A stretch of DNA of 64,000 nucleotides from Allodiplogaster sudhausi. Its lineage: Eukaryota; Nematoda; Chromadorea; Rhabditida; Diplogasteridae. Shown here in pieces: positions 34,898 through 45,797 of this stretch. Location: positions 124,001-188,000 of the forward strand of contig CALZFC010000030.1 of assembly GCA_945643635.1 (NCBI GenBank). The letters are read 5' to 3'. Within the stretch, counting starts at the first letter, position 1. Every line of letters starts with the position of its first letter. The notes beneath the pieces are model-generated. The model saw only the letters and a list, made by a program, of their open reading frames with translations, searched no databases and was not told where the DNA came from. The position numbers and the translations under genes were made by a program.

Positions 34898-36612
34898 ATG
34901 AAAGAGGCCGCGGAGGCTCCACTCGTTATATTCTTCGCTCTTATTTCGCTTTTCGGAGTAAGCGGAAGTCTGCTGATTATTACTGCGACATTTCGACTCA
35001 GGTCGGAATTGATTGGAACTTTCATTTATGCATGTATTTTATATATATATAAAATATGTTATTATTATTAATAAACATATATGTACATACAAATCTACAA
35101 TAGCGTTTAATAAACATTCCCTTGGTCAGGCATAATGGCAATTCGTGCAACTTTCTCATCGCAATTTGTTCTGTTTTCGACGCTGCCCACCAGAGCGGCA
35201 CTTCTTCATGGTTGTCAATTTCTTCTTCTTCAACAATCAAGCCTACCGACCATTGACCTGCATCGCGTTCGAGGTTGGAAGACATTGATATTTCCTTAAA
35301 AAATATGTCATGTTTCCGTCAATTAGTCCAAATAATGTCAATATGTTTGAATATAGGTATATTTTTTGCAGTTTAGATAATACCAGTGATGTGTGAAGTC
35401 GGCGGATGTGCAATGCTGTGCTCAATTGCGGTCGACAGGCTTATCGCGTGCATTGCAATGAACTTGTACACTTCTTCGAAAGTTTCTTTGAAATGTTCTA
35501 GATGCGTTGATTTTTGCACTATGAATCTTTTTTATTGATTACATATTTCCTTATTCATCTCAATTGCCCTTGTTTCCATTTGAGCTACAAATCCAAGAAC
35601 AACTTTCTGTACATCGTCTTCCACATGGTGCCAGTTTTATTCTACATGTGTTCAATGGCGTCGCTTGTTATAATCCATATAGGAGAGGAGTTAGTTTGGA
35701 TTTAATACAATATTCATTTCCTATTTTTATACAAATTATCTAATACATCCAATGTAAACCCTACATGTAAGCACATTTAACTATTTCTTCACGTAATTTT
35801 TTAAATATTATTTTGTGTTAGCAAATGTTCACCTGTTGGATTTGAAGCAACCTCATCTGCTGGTTTCCACTAATGATTCGCGGTGCAGCGAATACTGCTT
35901 GGGTGATCGGAAATGCTGTGAACGAGATCTCGGCATTCGTTATCTATGGAGTTGTATGGCAGAGGCTCAGGAAGCTGAGTCAGTGACAGTAGTCATTACA
36001 TATATGTTATATAATATTTAAATATGTATTTATATGTTAACAACGTTAAAAAAAATTCAACGTGTTTTTAAAGAATTTCCCAAGAGAACTACAAAGGCTA
36101 TTTATAATTAACAGGACCAATAAATGTCCATTAAATATGGTATCATCCCTAATTATAGCATAGAACATCAAGTATCTTTCTAGAAAATGAAGTCGTACTT
36201 CGCCGTGTCTTTTTCTCAATGTTTCTCATGACCGTCGTCGTGATTGGCGGCTCTTCCGTGACCACGGCTCTCTCCATCTACAGATCCGTGACAGCATCGC
36301 ATCGCCTTCCCTCCTCCGTCAACATCAACTTGACTCCTCGTCTTGCCATCGGAAGCTTCCTAAATCTCACGCGCTGCCTGAATGTTGTCATCCTTTACGC
36401 GACGAGGCTGGCCATTTACTTTTAAAAACTTCTAAGAGGAAGCTTTATGCAATAGTAAGAAGGTAGCCATGAAATAACCCTCTCTTATCTTTTACATATT
36501 TAACCCTCCACAGTTCAGCAGCGATTACAGTAATGCGATCTCATCGATTTTTGCATGGCGGTCCAACAGTGTCAAGGGAGCCCACGGTCAGAACCCTCAA
36601 GCGACAAGATGA
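34898..36612 (+). pseudogene. Receptor copy 10: srsx-like, one-base deletion in exon 2 and a GC splice donor after exon 6
   Basis: Exons 34898-35001, 35130-35273, 35377-35465, 35585-35689, 35848-35978, 36184 to about 36407, 36519-36612. Exon 2 is 144 nt instead of 145: GAGCGGCACTTC replaces GAGCGGCCACTTC near 35194, breaking the frame before the end of TM2. After exon 6 the expected AG-GT donor reads AG-GC. All other exons are open and conserved (GGCAMLCSIAVDRLIA, IRGAANTAWVIGN, VVVIGGSSVTT, SDYSNAISS). The rest is so well preserved that inactivation must be very recent, or the deletion is an assembly error. Confidence 0.75.
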
Positions 36613-37021
36613 GCAGAGCACTAGCCTCCAGCTTCACAATCCTCTACTAATTTACTTTCTCTTAATTTGTCCATCACGCCATTGTTTCGGCAGTTATCAA
36701 TGTCATATTTTTGCATATGAAAATAGTGATGTCTACACACATATGTATGTACATTAATTTAATGAAAAATCACCAGTGCCCGTAAGGTGGCTCCTGATCC
36801 ACCTGCAATATAAGTGCATTTTTCTGGGGCACAGTAATGCACGACAGGTGAAGTGAGTCAAGTTGGTCTGCTCTGTTGAGCTAAATCAACATGCGCTAAT
36901 TGAATTTACCTTGGACTCGGATATATGTCAATAAAGTGGTTCTAGTCTGAAGAGGTAGACAGAATTTGTCATCTTTGAAAACATTCACAGTTACAACAAA
37001 CCTTTGGCAAGTTTGCTTACA
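36613..37021. other. Intergenic between receptor copies 10 and 11
   Basis: No exon or bounded repeat recognised. Confidence 0.5.
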
Positions 37022-38682
37022 ATGAGGGAAGCTGTAGAGGCAGCCCTTGTGACATTCTATGCGATTGTTTCGGTGATCGGCGTATTCGGCAGTCTGCTGA
37101 TTATTGCTGCAAATTTTCGACTAAAGTCAGAAGACTATTTTTTATTTTACTTTCTGCTTATAAATCTATGTATAACGATTCATTTTATATTTTATTTTAT
37201 GATTGTAAGATACATTCTGTGATATACATATATGTACATATGTACATACTACATATACTATTTACATATATAACTAGTATATATAGTATATAGTATATAG
37301 TATATATATATACATAAGAAAAAATATCGTATTCAGGCATGACGGCAACTCGTGCAATTATCTCCTCGCTATCTGCTCAATATGCGACGCAGCGCATATG
37401 AGCGGCCACTTCTTCATGATTATCAATTACTTCTTCTTCGATGGCCGCCTTTATTCGCCGCATTTCTGCCTTGCATTTGAAGTGTGAAACTTCTTTAACA
37501 ATTAAATCACTCTGATGAATCATAGTTTTGTTTTTCTAAGTATTTTTTTAAAAGATTCTACCAATGCTCGGCCTCCTCGCCGGTTGTGCCATGCTGGTCT
37601 CAATGGCAGTCGACAGGCTAATCGCCTGTGTCGCCATCAATTTGTACGAGACTTTTCATACCAATCAAAACTGATTTATCCTTTCTTTCAGTTACAAATC
37701 GAAGAATGACGCCATGTATTTTGCAGCTCATCTGATTCCGGTTTCCGCGTTCACCTGCGTCCAGATTACGATTATTATAAACAACCTGGGAGAAGAGTTT
37801 GTAAATTTCAAGTTTTTGGTCATGTGAATGTTTACTGACATAAATAAACTTATATCAATATAGCGCAAGTTCTGGATCAGACAAAAAAAAATAAACCTCA
37901 GATGTAGTTTTTGAATAAAATTAAGCGATCTCCTGTGCTGGATACCAATTATGATCCGCGGCACTGCTGACGTCAGTTGGCCGCTCTCGGCAACTGTCTG
38001 CAATATCTCTTCTCTACTCATTTACGGAACTGTCTGGTGTCGACTCAGGAAAATGAGTTAGTAATACCACAATAGCAGACATTCGGATAGACTGATTTCT
38101 TCGTTGATAATACTTTATTGACCAATTCTATTAGATGACTAATGTGTGTCTTCTCTTCCTCTGAAAGGAGGGCGATTGCATAAGGACTATCTGATCTTTC
38201 AAACTGCCGCGGCTTTTCGCGCGCACATTCGCGTGTGCTTCTGCATTCATTATATCGTTGATCGCTCTCTTCTTAGGCAACTCGCTGGTGCTTCGTCGTA
38301 TTTTCTACTCCATGCTTCTGATAACATTCGTCGTTGTGGGCGGCTCGTGGGCGACGCATGCGATTTCGTTCATCTTGGTCTTGCTCAACTCTGCTTCCGC
38401 TTCATTCGGCGACGCTCTCGCCATCGGCATCTGCATCAACGTCTCGCAGTCGCTGAACGTTTTCATCCTCTATGGAACTAGGTTAGAGCGTATTGCTTTG
38501 TTCTTTTAATATATTTATGTTTCAGAGAATACTTCCAAATGCAAGATTTCGAAGAACAAAAGTTGTGCAATGCGGAAAAGTGTCACTCTAATTTTAGCGG
38601 AGATTATCGCCGTGCTATTTCTTCAATTCTCTGCTGTCGTGCCAGCACAGCAAGAGTTACAACAACCTACACCAACAAATGA
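37022..38682 (+). CDS. Receptor copy 11: intact srsx-like seven-transmembrane receptor, 287 aa
   Basis: Exons: 37022-37125, 37337-37481, 37555-37643, 37692-37796, 37926-38056, 38277-38481, 38598-38682 (864 nt open). TM1 has GVFGS, TM2 NSCNYLLAICSICDAAHM, and TM3 AGCAMLVSMAVDRLIA. TM4 follows YKSKND with AAHLIPV, where the usual HM is HL. TM6 reads FVVVGGSWATHA and TM7 NVSQSLNVFILYGTR. The tail begins SGDYRRAISS. Exon 6 is 205 nt, giving a third extracellular loop six codons shorter than in copies 8 and 9; copies 12 and 13 share this length. Confidence 0.87.
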
Positions 38683-38954
38683 ACATCAGAACGTGCGAAA
38701 CTATTATATGCGGCAGCATATTACTATGCAATAATATGCAGATCGCGGTATGACAATATATAAGATCTCATGCGGAGGGAAACGTTAATAATCCTTGCGC
38801 AGTATTGAAGGATTCATGAGTTCCATATATTAGAAGAATGCCTATATATTAGTATGTACATACACTGAAAATTTTCGCTATTCAAACGATTGTGTTTTTT
38901 TAAGTGTGATCATGATCTTTACATGTAAATAAATGTAGCTCTGCACAAACTTTA

Positions 38955-39020
38955 TCGCCCCACGATAAATTACATTCATTTGGTCTCGGTGAAGTATCAG
39001 TGAGGTGGATATGAAAGTTA
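38955..39020 (+). promoter_or_regulatory. Conserved promoter block upstream of receptor copy 12
   Basis: CACGATAAATTA, then ATTCATT, CTCGGTGA and TGAGGTGGATATGA in the same order and spacing as upstream of copies 13-15. The TATA-like part here is GATATGA. The start codon is about 150 nt downstream. Confidence 0.5.
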
Positions 39021-39164
39021 CTTCAGTGATGGAGTTCATATATGCCTCCATGTTTGTACATATAAGGATGTATCAGAAGATCAAGCAAATTTTATGATGC
39101 TATTATAATGGCATTATTATTCATAGCATGGATTTTTTAACGTTATTCCAGAAGTGTATCCTGC

Positions 39165-42100
39165 ATGGCCGAAGCTCTTGATACAGCTCTCATTGTTTTT
39201 TATACTTTCATTTCGGTCTTCGGTGTCAGTGGAAGTCTTCTCATTGTTGCTGCGACATTTCGACTAAAGTTAGGATCTGCTTGACTTACTTAAGTTGCTT
39301 ATACATTTCGATCTCTTATTGCATGACATTTTGCTTCACGTCATATTGTCCAAGTTGATTCACAATATTAGAAATCACGGAAACTCGTGCAACTATCTCC
39401 TCGCAATATGCTCCGCATTTGACGCACTCCATATGTGTGGCCACTTCTTCATGATTGTCAACTTTTTCTTCTTCGATGGCCGTCTTTATCGGCCAATGTT
39501 CTGCCTCGCTTTCGAGGTGAAAAGGCATTTCAACTTACATATCAATCTAAAAAATAGATGAATTACTCTATATTTTGTTATAAAAACTATTTGAGATATT
39601 ACCAGTATTTGGCATTCTCGGTGGCTCTTCGATGATGTTCTCACTCGCAATTGACCGGCTAATCGCATGCTTCTCGATAAATTTGTAGTTTTATTGATTT
39701 TAATGTATAGCACCTTTTAACAAGCAAATTGTGTTCTTTCTTTCCTTGGTAACGGTATAGATTGTGAGAGTAGATTGTTTCATTTTAAAATTAAAATAAT
39801 GAGTCTGAATTAAGTTACAACTCCAAGAATGGCCTTCTCTACATCACCGCTCACATGATTCCGGTTTTTGTGTACATTTGCTGCCAGATGACTCTTCTTA
39901 TTCTCGACCTCGGAGAAGAGTGTGTATAATTCTTTTCTGGATTTTTTTCTCACTATAATTGCATATGATTGGGCAGAAAAACGAATTTAGTGACGTGGTC
40001 TGCTGGTTACCAATGCTGTTTCGTGGAGCATCAAACAGCGCTTGGGTGGTCAGCTCGACTGCTATCAACTTCTCATCGCTTACTATCTATGGAGTCATCT
40101 GGTGGAAACTCAAGAAAAAAGGTTTTACACTCTCGTTTCGTGTGTTAAAGGAGACTATAAGGGAACAACTCCTACCACGAAGTGCCTGACAGATTGGTAA
40201 AAAAGTACTGTGTGAAGAATCCGCAGAAATGGCGCTACTGCCCCTTGCCTCTCTCCACAGAAACTAGTGGCTTGCACAACTGGCAGGTGTGCGCACATGT
40301 TAAGCAAAATCCGGCCAATGTTGGTTGCGCGCCCATATATATAAATTTTAAATGCAGGATTCGAATGGCCCCATCGGCCATGATGTTTTTTCTGCCAAAT
40401 TTTTTTGAAAATGGCGGGAAAATAAAATATTCCCGAATTCAACCTTACCAAATAATCCGAAAAAAAAGAACACACTATTTAACCTCCTTTAAGTTGGATG
40501 TCTAGGGACCTTAATAGCTATCGTAATCCTCAAGAAAGGCATATGCGAGACTGGAGACGCAGACAGTATCGTTGGGTTTTGATTTTAAGCTCTATGGACA
40601 ACCTGTTTAAGAGAGCCTCTCTGTAAGGTTCAAGGAGGGCGCCATTGGGGCCTGCCCCGGGGACCGATGTTCGATTTTGACTACCAGAACTTTATGAGTG
40701 ATACATGGATAGATTATAAGGAAAACTAGCCTTTTGAAAAGTTTGAGAAATTTTTTTTCTCCACGCCACCACCCAATATATGTCAAAAATTCGATGTTCT
40801 GTAACTTGCTTCATTTACAAGATTTTTTACTTTTCTTTTTTTTTATCTGATTGCTCATTCAAAACTGCACAAAAAAGTCCCAAATAACTGTTTCTGAAAA
40901 GATTCATTTTAATAGACTTTTTCCGGATACAAATTTTTAGGACTAAAAAAAATGTTATTTTTTGTGTTTTTTTTTCATTTTTGCCGGTCCATTTCCAGAG
41001 AAACCATTCCATAATATGAAAGTAGAGGAAAAAGTACATGATATATGTTTCTACGAAAAGGATTTGAGGACACCTTTTCTGGGTATCAATTTTTGAATAT
41101 TATATGCGATCAAGTGCTGCAACGCAGTTTAAGCTCCATATCTGTTTTCCCTTTTTACCTTTACATCTGCAAAGTAAGTATAATGGTGTAGTTTTTTATT
41201 CTCTACAAATCATGTCTATACGGAACTTTGATACTTCCCGAAAAATAAAGTTTAGACATAAAAATTCAATTTTTCGGTTTTTCGTATACGTCTGCCGTCG
41301 GGTTTTTTTTTTACATTTTCCGTATTTCATAGATCGATTTCCAGATAATATTCACTGCTATCTTGAAGAGGAAAGATAACTGCATAGAATATCATTTTAT
41401 TATAGGAATCTGAGAACACTATTTTTAGATATATGAATTTTAATCGGCGATAATGTTTATATCCAAAAAAAATTTATATCCAAAAAAAATCTATTAAAAT
41501 GAATCTTTTCAGAAACAGTTATCTGGGACTGTTTTGTGCCGTTTTGAATTAGCAATCAGATAAAAAAAAGAAAAGTAAAAAATCTTGTAAATGAAGCAAG
41601 TTACAGAACATCGTATTTTTGACACATTTTGGCTGGTGGCGTGGAGAAAAAACATTTCTCAAACTTTTGAACCGTCTAGTTTTCCTTATAATCTATCCAT
41701 GTATCACACATAAAGTTCTGGTAGTCAAAATCGAACATCGGTCCCCGGGGCAGGCACCAAGGGCGCCCTCCTTGAACCTTACAGAGAGGCTCTCTTAATT
41801 CTCACCTTGTTTCGCCGTAAAGGGAGAAAAATTTTTTTTTATGCATATGTATATTGCAATTGGCATTATAAGAATTCTCTCAAAGGCGATTCGTCCGTGC
41901 TTCGTCGACTCTTCTTCTCAATGTTTCTGATAACTTTCGTGACGATGGGCGGCTCAACCTTGACATTCGCCATCTCCTTCATGGCGTTCATTTTCCCTTC
42001 CGTTTCCTTCTCATTCGCGCATGGGCTAATGATCGGTAGCTTTATCAACATCTCGCAGTCACTCAACGTTGTCATTCTATATTCGACGAGGTATAATTTC

Positions 42101-42323
42101 GTATTGTTAAAGAAAAACTTTCACCTTATTTTAATTGTAATATTTAGTCAGATTGTTATGCTTAAATTTAAGTAAATCAACTGGGCACATTCAAACATGG
42201 TCAAAAACAATCCATTGTTTCTTAAGCGGAGATTATCGCCGTGCGATTTCATCGATTCGCCATTGCCGATCCAGCAGAGTCGAAGGGACAACGAGTGTAC
42301 TCGCGAAGAGATCGCATATGTAA
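39165..42323 (+). CDS. Receptor copy 12: intact srsx-like seven-transmembrane receptor, 291 aa, with a transposon-filled intron 5
   Basis: Exons: 39165-39268, 39372-39516, 39596-39684, 39815-39919, 39991-40121, 41886-42090, 42227-42323 (876 nt open). TM1 has GVSGS, TM2 NSCNYLLAICSAFDALHM, and TM3 GGSSMMFSLAIDRLIACF. TM4 follows YNSKNGLLYI with HMIPVF. TM5 lies in RGASNSAWVV and ends WWKLKKKG. TM6 is FVTMGGSTLTFA and TM7 NISQSLNVVILYSTR. The tail opens SGDYRRAISS. Founding type of the subfamily containing copies 13-15 (MAD/EALxT start). Intron 5 is about 1.76 kb because it holds a TTAA-bounded inverted-repeat element. Transcript length should therefore differ greatly from sister genes. Confidence 0.87.
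40611..41794. mobile_element. TTAA-bounded element B with about 300-bp inverted repeats
   Basis: TTAA at 40607-40610 and 41795-41798 flanks GAGAGCCTCTCTGTAAGG and its complement. The arms match over about 300 nt (including CCCCGGGGACCGATGTTCG near 40665). The terminal GAGAGCCT and the following TCTG are shared with element A at 24.7-26.1 kb, so the two belong to one family. No transposase seen. Confidence 0.75.
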
Positions 42324-42770
42324 CGTCCTGCATAACATAGACAGTAAACAGTAATCCGATGATTGCTACAATCAATTAAATATTTAACCCGAACAGACTA
42401 TGTTCATTTGACCACTCAAAAACGCATGCCGAACTGAATTATTTATTTATTTATCGTGCATGAAATTAATATTTCGATGTGGGATGTCACTGAGTTTTTG
42501 GAATAGTTTTTTTTTTTTTTTAGAATTCATGAAGTATGTTGGTATTCTAAGTATTAGAAGTATTTTAGAAGCATATTTGAAAGTGAATATATTTCTGTGT
42601 TGATGTTCAAAATTCGTTTAATTTACGAGAAAATTGATCAATTAGTGCAATCACAAAATGAGGGAAGGAAAAGCTTGGAAATTAAATTATTTCTTGTCAC
42701 AAAAATATTTTCAATGTCTCAATTTTTTTTGTAATTTTTTTGGTTCTCATAAAGATTTAAAAATGCTTTT
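42324..42770. other. 3' flank of receptor copy 12
   Basis: AT-rich. Weakly similar stretches follow copies 13 and 14, so it is part of the duplicated unit. Confidence 0.4.
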
Positions 42771-42775
42771 TTAGA

Positions 42776-43130
42776 CTGTATCCTTATTGATAGAATGGAA
42801 AACATGAAGGAAGTAGAGAGTGAGTATTCCTCTATTCGTCTTTATGGCGTGTAAAGTGTAAAATATAACTTTAATCAGCTGATCACAGTGTAATAGTCTA
42901 TTTTTTAGACTTCTTGCAGAGTATTTTGAAATGATTAGCTTTTCATGGAATACTTAATGAATGTATTGAAATGTGCTCATTCATCTCAATGAGTTCTTTA
43001 TCCTCATTTCACAGAAAGTATGCAGCCATTGCGAGAAGCGTGGAATTGACGGTGGACGAGGAGTCAAAGAAAACTAAAATAACTAGAAGATATTTTTTAT
43101 CATTCGAAGATTGATAAATTTTTTTAATCT
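42776..43130 (+). other. Repeated open segment (KLAAIARSVELTVDEESK type), copy 1
   Basis: After a TTTCACAG acceptor-like site the conserved reading is A-A-I-A-R-S-V-E-L-T-V-D-E-E-S-K-K-T. An upstream block near 42776 is related to RNLIAKNVRETE at 53.2 kb. Copies recur at about 48.36-48.65 (decayed), 53.20-53.55 and 62.31-62.41 kb. It may be the last exons of a small unknown gene. In this copy KL reads K-Y and a stop follows sooner. Confidence 0.35.
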
Positions 43131-43228
43131 AAAGCAGTAATTCTTAAAAAATTAGTCTGAAAAGCCTCTTCAAGGAAAAAAGAACCTCAGTTGGGGCCAA
43201 GGTAGCACGACTGGTCGGTGCGGGGCTT

Positions 43229-43538
43229 TTAGCTGCCAGGGGCAGCTAAAAGAACGTTTCTTATATGAATTTTTTTCTTTTAAAGTAATTCACATTAAAG
43301 TTTTTGCAAGTAATATCCCCGAACATTAAAGTATCCATGAACATTAAACAAACTTTGACATCCGTCAGAAACAATTCCACTGACAGTACTGGTAGCCGCC
43401 GCCGCTGCCCGAACCCGAGTTGCCGGCCGCGGGCTGCTGATCCCATGCGTAGCCCTCCGACACGTAATTCTGGCCGCCAGAGCCGTAAGAGCCGGCGCCA
43501 GAAGGCGCGGGAGCCGAGAAGTATGCCGACTTATACAT
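43229..43538 (-). CDS. Small glycine-rich protein gene, copy 1, truncated to 56 aa
   Basis: Exon 1 is 43538-43385 (51 codons plus one base) and exon 2 starts at 43245. Exon 1 reads MYKSAYFSAPAPSGAGSY, then a Gly/Ser/Tyr-rich stretch. The GTCAGT donor and TTTTAG acceptor join in frame. Relative to copies 2 and 3 (70 aa), exon 2 ends early at TAA (43231-43229) because 12 nt were replaced by the reverse complement of the adjacent bases, making a hairpin. The C-terminal VTKPRTDQSCYLGPN is therefore lost. Residue 2 is Tyr instead of Asp. Function unknown; no signal peptide seen. Confidence 0.6.
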
Positions 43539-43699
43539 TGTATTTAGACGACCACGCGATGAAGAGCAAGCGAGAGAAGAATGATGAGAAAGGAACACCA
43601 ACCTTTCCTTTTATATGATTTCCAGAATGCACTTGCTTCGGACATCACGGAAGTACGGGAAATTCGCAAAGTTCCTTTCAATTTGAATTCATTCTTTAA

Positions 43700-44146
43700 A
43701 GGAAGTATCCGACGAAAGAAAACCGTTTCTAATAAAATTACGATTCAAACTGTGCAAAACTCTCAACTGGATGAGCCTTTTTTAGCGGCCGCTACAAAAT
43801 TTCAAATTTGAAACGTATGTGTATCTAACCTCTCTCTACTTCTCTCATTGTCTCGCTTTTCTCTAACGTCTGTATCTCTCATCCCTTGGTGAAAATGGGG
43901 TGCTAAGTGCGAAAGACGGGCAGAGACTGCCTCTTCTTCCCACCCGTTGGCACCCCTTGCTTGGTGTTGAGCATACACCGGGTGCATCGACAGAGACGTT
44001 TTCTACCGTATTCCAAAAGACAAATGCAAATTTCTGGCTAAATACTGACTTTCGTAAAGCGGGACCACCTCTATTCGATCTTTTAGGCCAGACTTGATCA
44101 TATGGGAATATAAAAGAAGAAGTTATTTTTTCGTCGGATACTTCCT
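43700..44146. mobile_element. TTAA-bounded MITE C
   Basis: TTAA at 43696-43699 and 44147-44150 flanks inverted termini AGGAAGTATCCGACGAAA. About 447 bp with no coding capacity seen. Its termini differ from elements A and B. Confidence 0.7.
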
Positions 44147-44180
44147 TTAATGAAAAGGTGGGAAGACTGTTTGAAATATC

Positions 44181-44382
44181 GGCTCTATTCTAGTGTAGGC
44201 GTCCCATCAAATTATAGGCGTCCCATGGAAAATAAAGGCGTCCCATAGAAAATCTAGGCGTCCCAAATATTTATAGGCGTCCGAAGGATTTACAGGAAAT
44301 TTTTTTATATAATTCGGCGGGACGCCTTTATTTTCCATGGGACGCCTATAATTCGATGGGACGCCTACACTAGAATAGAGCC
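44181..44382. mobile_element. 202-bp palindromic MITE with 8-bp target duplication
   Basis: GGCTCTATTCTAGTGTAGG at the left and its exact complement at the right, with GAAATATC directly repeated on both sides (44173-44180 and 44383-44390). The inner part is built of repeated TAGGCGTCCCAT units in both orientations. An 8-bp duplication suggests a hAT-, P- or Merlin-type source. Confidence 0.85.
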
Positions 44383-44406
44383 GAAATATCCAGACTATTG
44401 TATTGG

Positions 44407-44446
<40 letters not shown>
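44407..44446. repeat. CT microsatellite
   Basis: Nearly pure (CT) run of about 40 nt. Confidence 0.85.
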
Positions 44447-44447
<1 letters not shown>

Positions 44448-44593
44448 AAACACATACATATCTCTCGGCCTTGTATCAGGCAAAAAATACAATACAATAT
44501 TTAGCTTTGGCTTGTTTAATATCCTTGACCTCATAAGCAAGACAGGGGAATGGCCCGCCGTTAAATATGTATGAAGTAGTTGGACTTTGATCG

Positions 44594-44900
44594 TTATGTA
44601 GTTGAAACAACAACGAGCTTGCCAGCGACACCGAAAGCAGCCAATAAAGCATAAAAGAGATCAGAGCAGCTTCGGTTAGCCATTCTCGATTCGATTATAT
44701 GGAAAAAAAACAATTCAGTTTTGACTGGTTCGTGGAGTGATGTCAAGATTATATATTAGTACACAAGTTGTTCATATATTGTATGTTCTTTCTGCATGAT
44801 GAAACAAACCTTGCAACTTCTCCGAATCACTCGGCATCGCTGAATGCAATTTTATCGCTCGTGTTGGTGTTCCTGCGTACTAATTGAATAAAATTGCAAT
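44594..44900 (-). pseudogene. Inverted relic of a receptor exon 1 and its promoter region (copy 16/17 type)
   Basis: On the minus strand an ATG at 44683 starts a sequence matching exon 1 of copy 16 (TTTCGGTGTCGCTGGCAA, then TCGTTGTTGTT) with a small deletion after the start and a TAA near 44594. Its 5' flank (44684-44900) matches, in inverted orientation, the flank of copies 16 and 17 (TCTTGACATCACTC, GATAAAATTGCATT). It is the only receptor sequence on this strand. Confidence 0.65.
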
Positions 44901-44959
44901 GCAGTTCAGAAGAGAAGTTTCTATATCGAATTTGAAAATAGACGTCTAATTGATTTTTC

Positions 44960-45360
44960 TATTTGTTTATGTTTTGTTGTTGAAATTTTCAAATTTGATG
45001 ATTTCACTTGGCGAGTAACTGTTGATTTATTGGACTATAGTCGAGGTCGATTGATAACCTTGTTGTCGTTTACTCGAAGTTTTTGGAGTCACATGGAATA
45101 TTGAATCAATCAAACTGCTCAGTAAGTTACCGGATTTATTGGACAGATGGATAGATGGATCTTCTTATACATTCAGAAGAATCAGGGAATTCTGCATATG
45201 CAGATGGGCAATCCTACAGACAACTCACGAAGAAATATGATGATGGGCGCTAGTGCCCTTTGAAGATGGCACCCGCATGCTCTGTTAAGAACGACTTCCC
45301 GCAACTTATCAAGGTGGAAGAGCCCGAGAAATACGAGGTCGTATCAAGAGCCGAATAAAA
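44960..45360 (+). other. Duplicated gene fragment, copy 1 (partner at 51.1-51.44 kb)
   Basis: Contains GATTTCACTTGGCGAGTAAC and, further on, a stretch readable as KVEEPEKYEVVSRAE followed by TAA (about 45312-45359). Both parts recur at 51.14-51.44 kb. It is probably a partial host gene carried with the tandem receptor duplication; the two copies differ by small indels, so it is not under strong coding constraint. Confidence 0.35.
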
Positions 45361-45584
45361 GACTATGGACTACCGCCGCTGGTAATTGGAAAGCGCGCAA
45401 AAAATGGCCTCACATTAATCCTGGTGCACTGGTATTTTTGCCTAGCGGGAGTGAAGGGAGAAGGGATGAGTGAGAGAAGAGGAGGGGGAGAGAAGAGGGG
45501 AGTGAGAGAAGGGGGGAACTGATTGCGAAAAGAGCAAGTAAATTTTTGACGTAAACAAATGTAGCTCTGCTCAAACGTTATTGC

Positions 45585-45645
45585 TTCACGATAAATTAAA
45601 TTCATTGTGGACTCGGTCAAGAGTCATTGAGGTGGATATAAGAGT
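45585..45645 (+). promoter_or_regulatory. Conserved promoter block upstream of receptor copy 13
   Basis: CACGATAAATTAAATTCATT, ACTCGGT, TCATTGAGG and the TATA-like GGATATAAGA, about 155 nt before the start codon. Confidence 0.55.
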
Positions 45646-45797
45646 TCCTCCAGCGACTGAGTTCATTTGTACCTTCACTCCATGTATTTACATATGTATG
45701 TACATACAACAACATCAAGAAAATTTCATGAGACAATTATATTGTCATTATTATGTTTCATATTGTTTTTTAATGTTATTACAAACGTGTATTCAGC

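Noticed and set aside
43221..43250. The hairpin in glycine-rich copy 1 as a terminator or RNA structure
   Set aside because: It is absent from the other two copies and lies inside the coding exon; a mutational origin explains it better.
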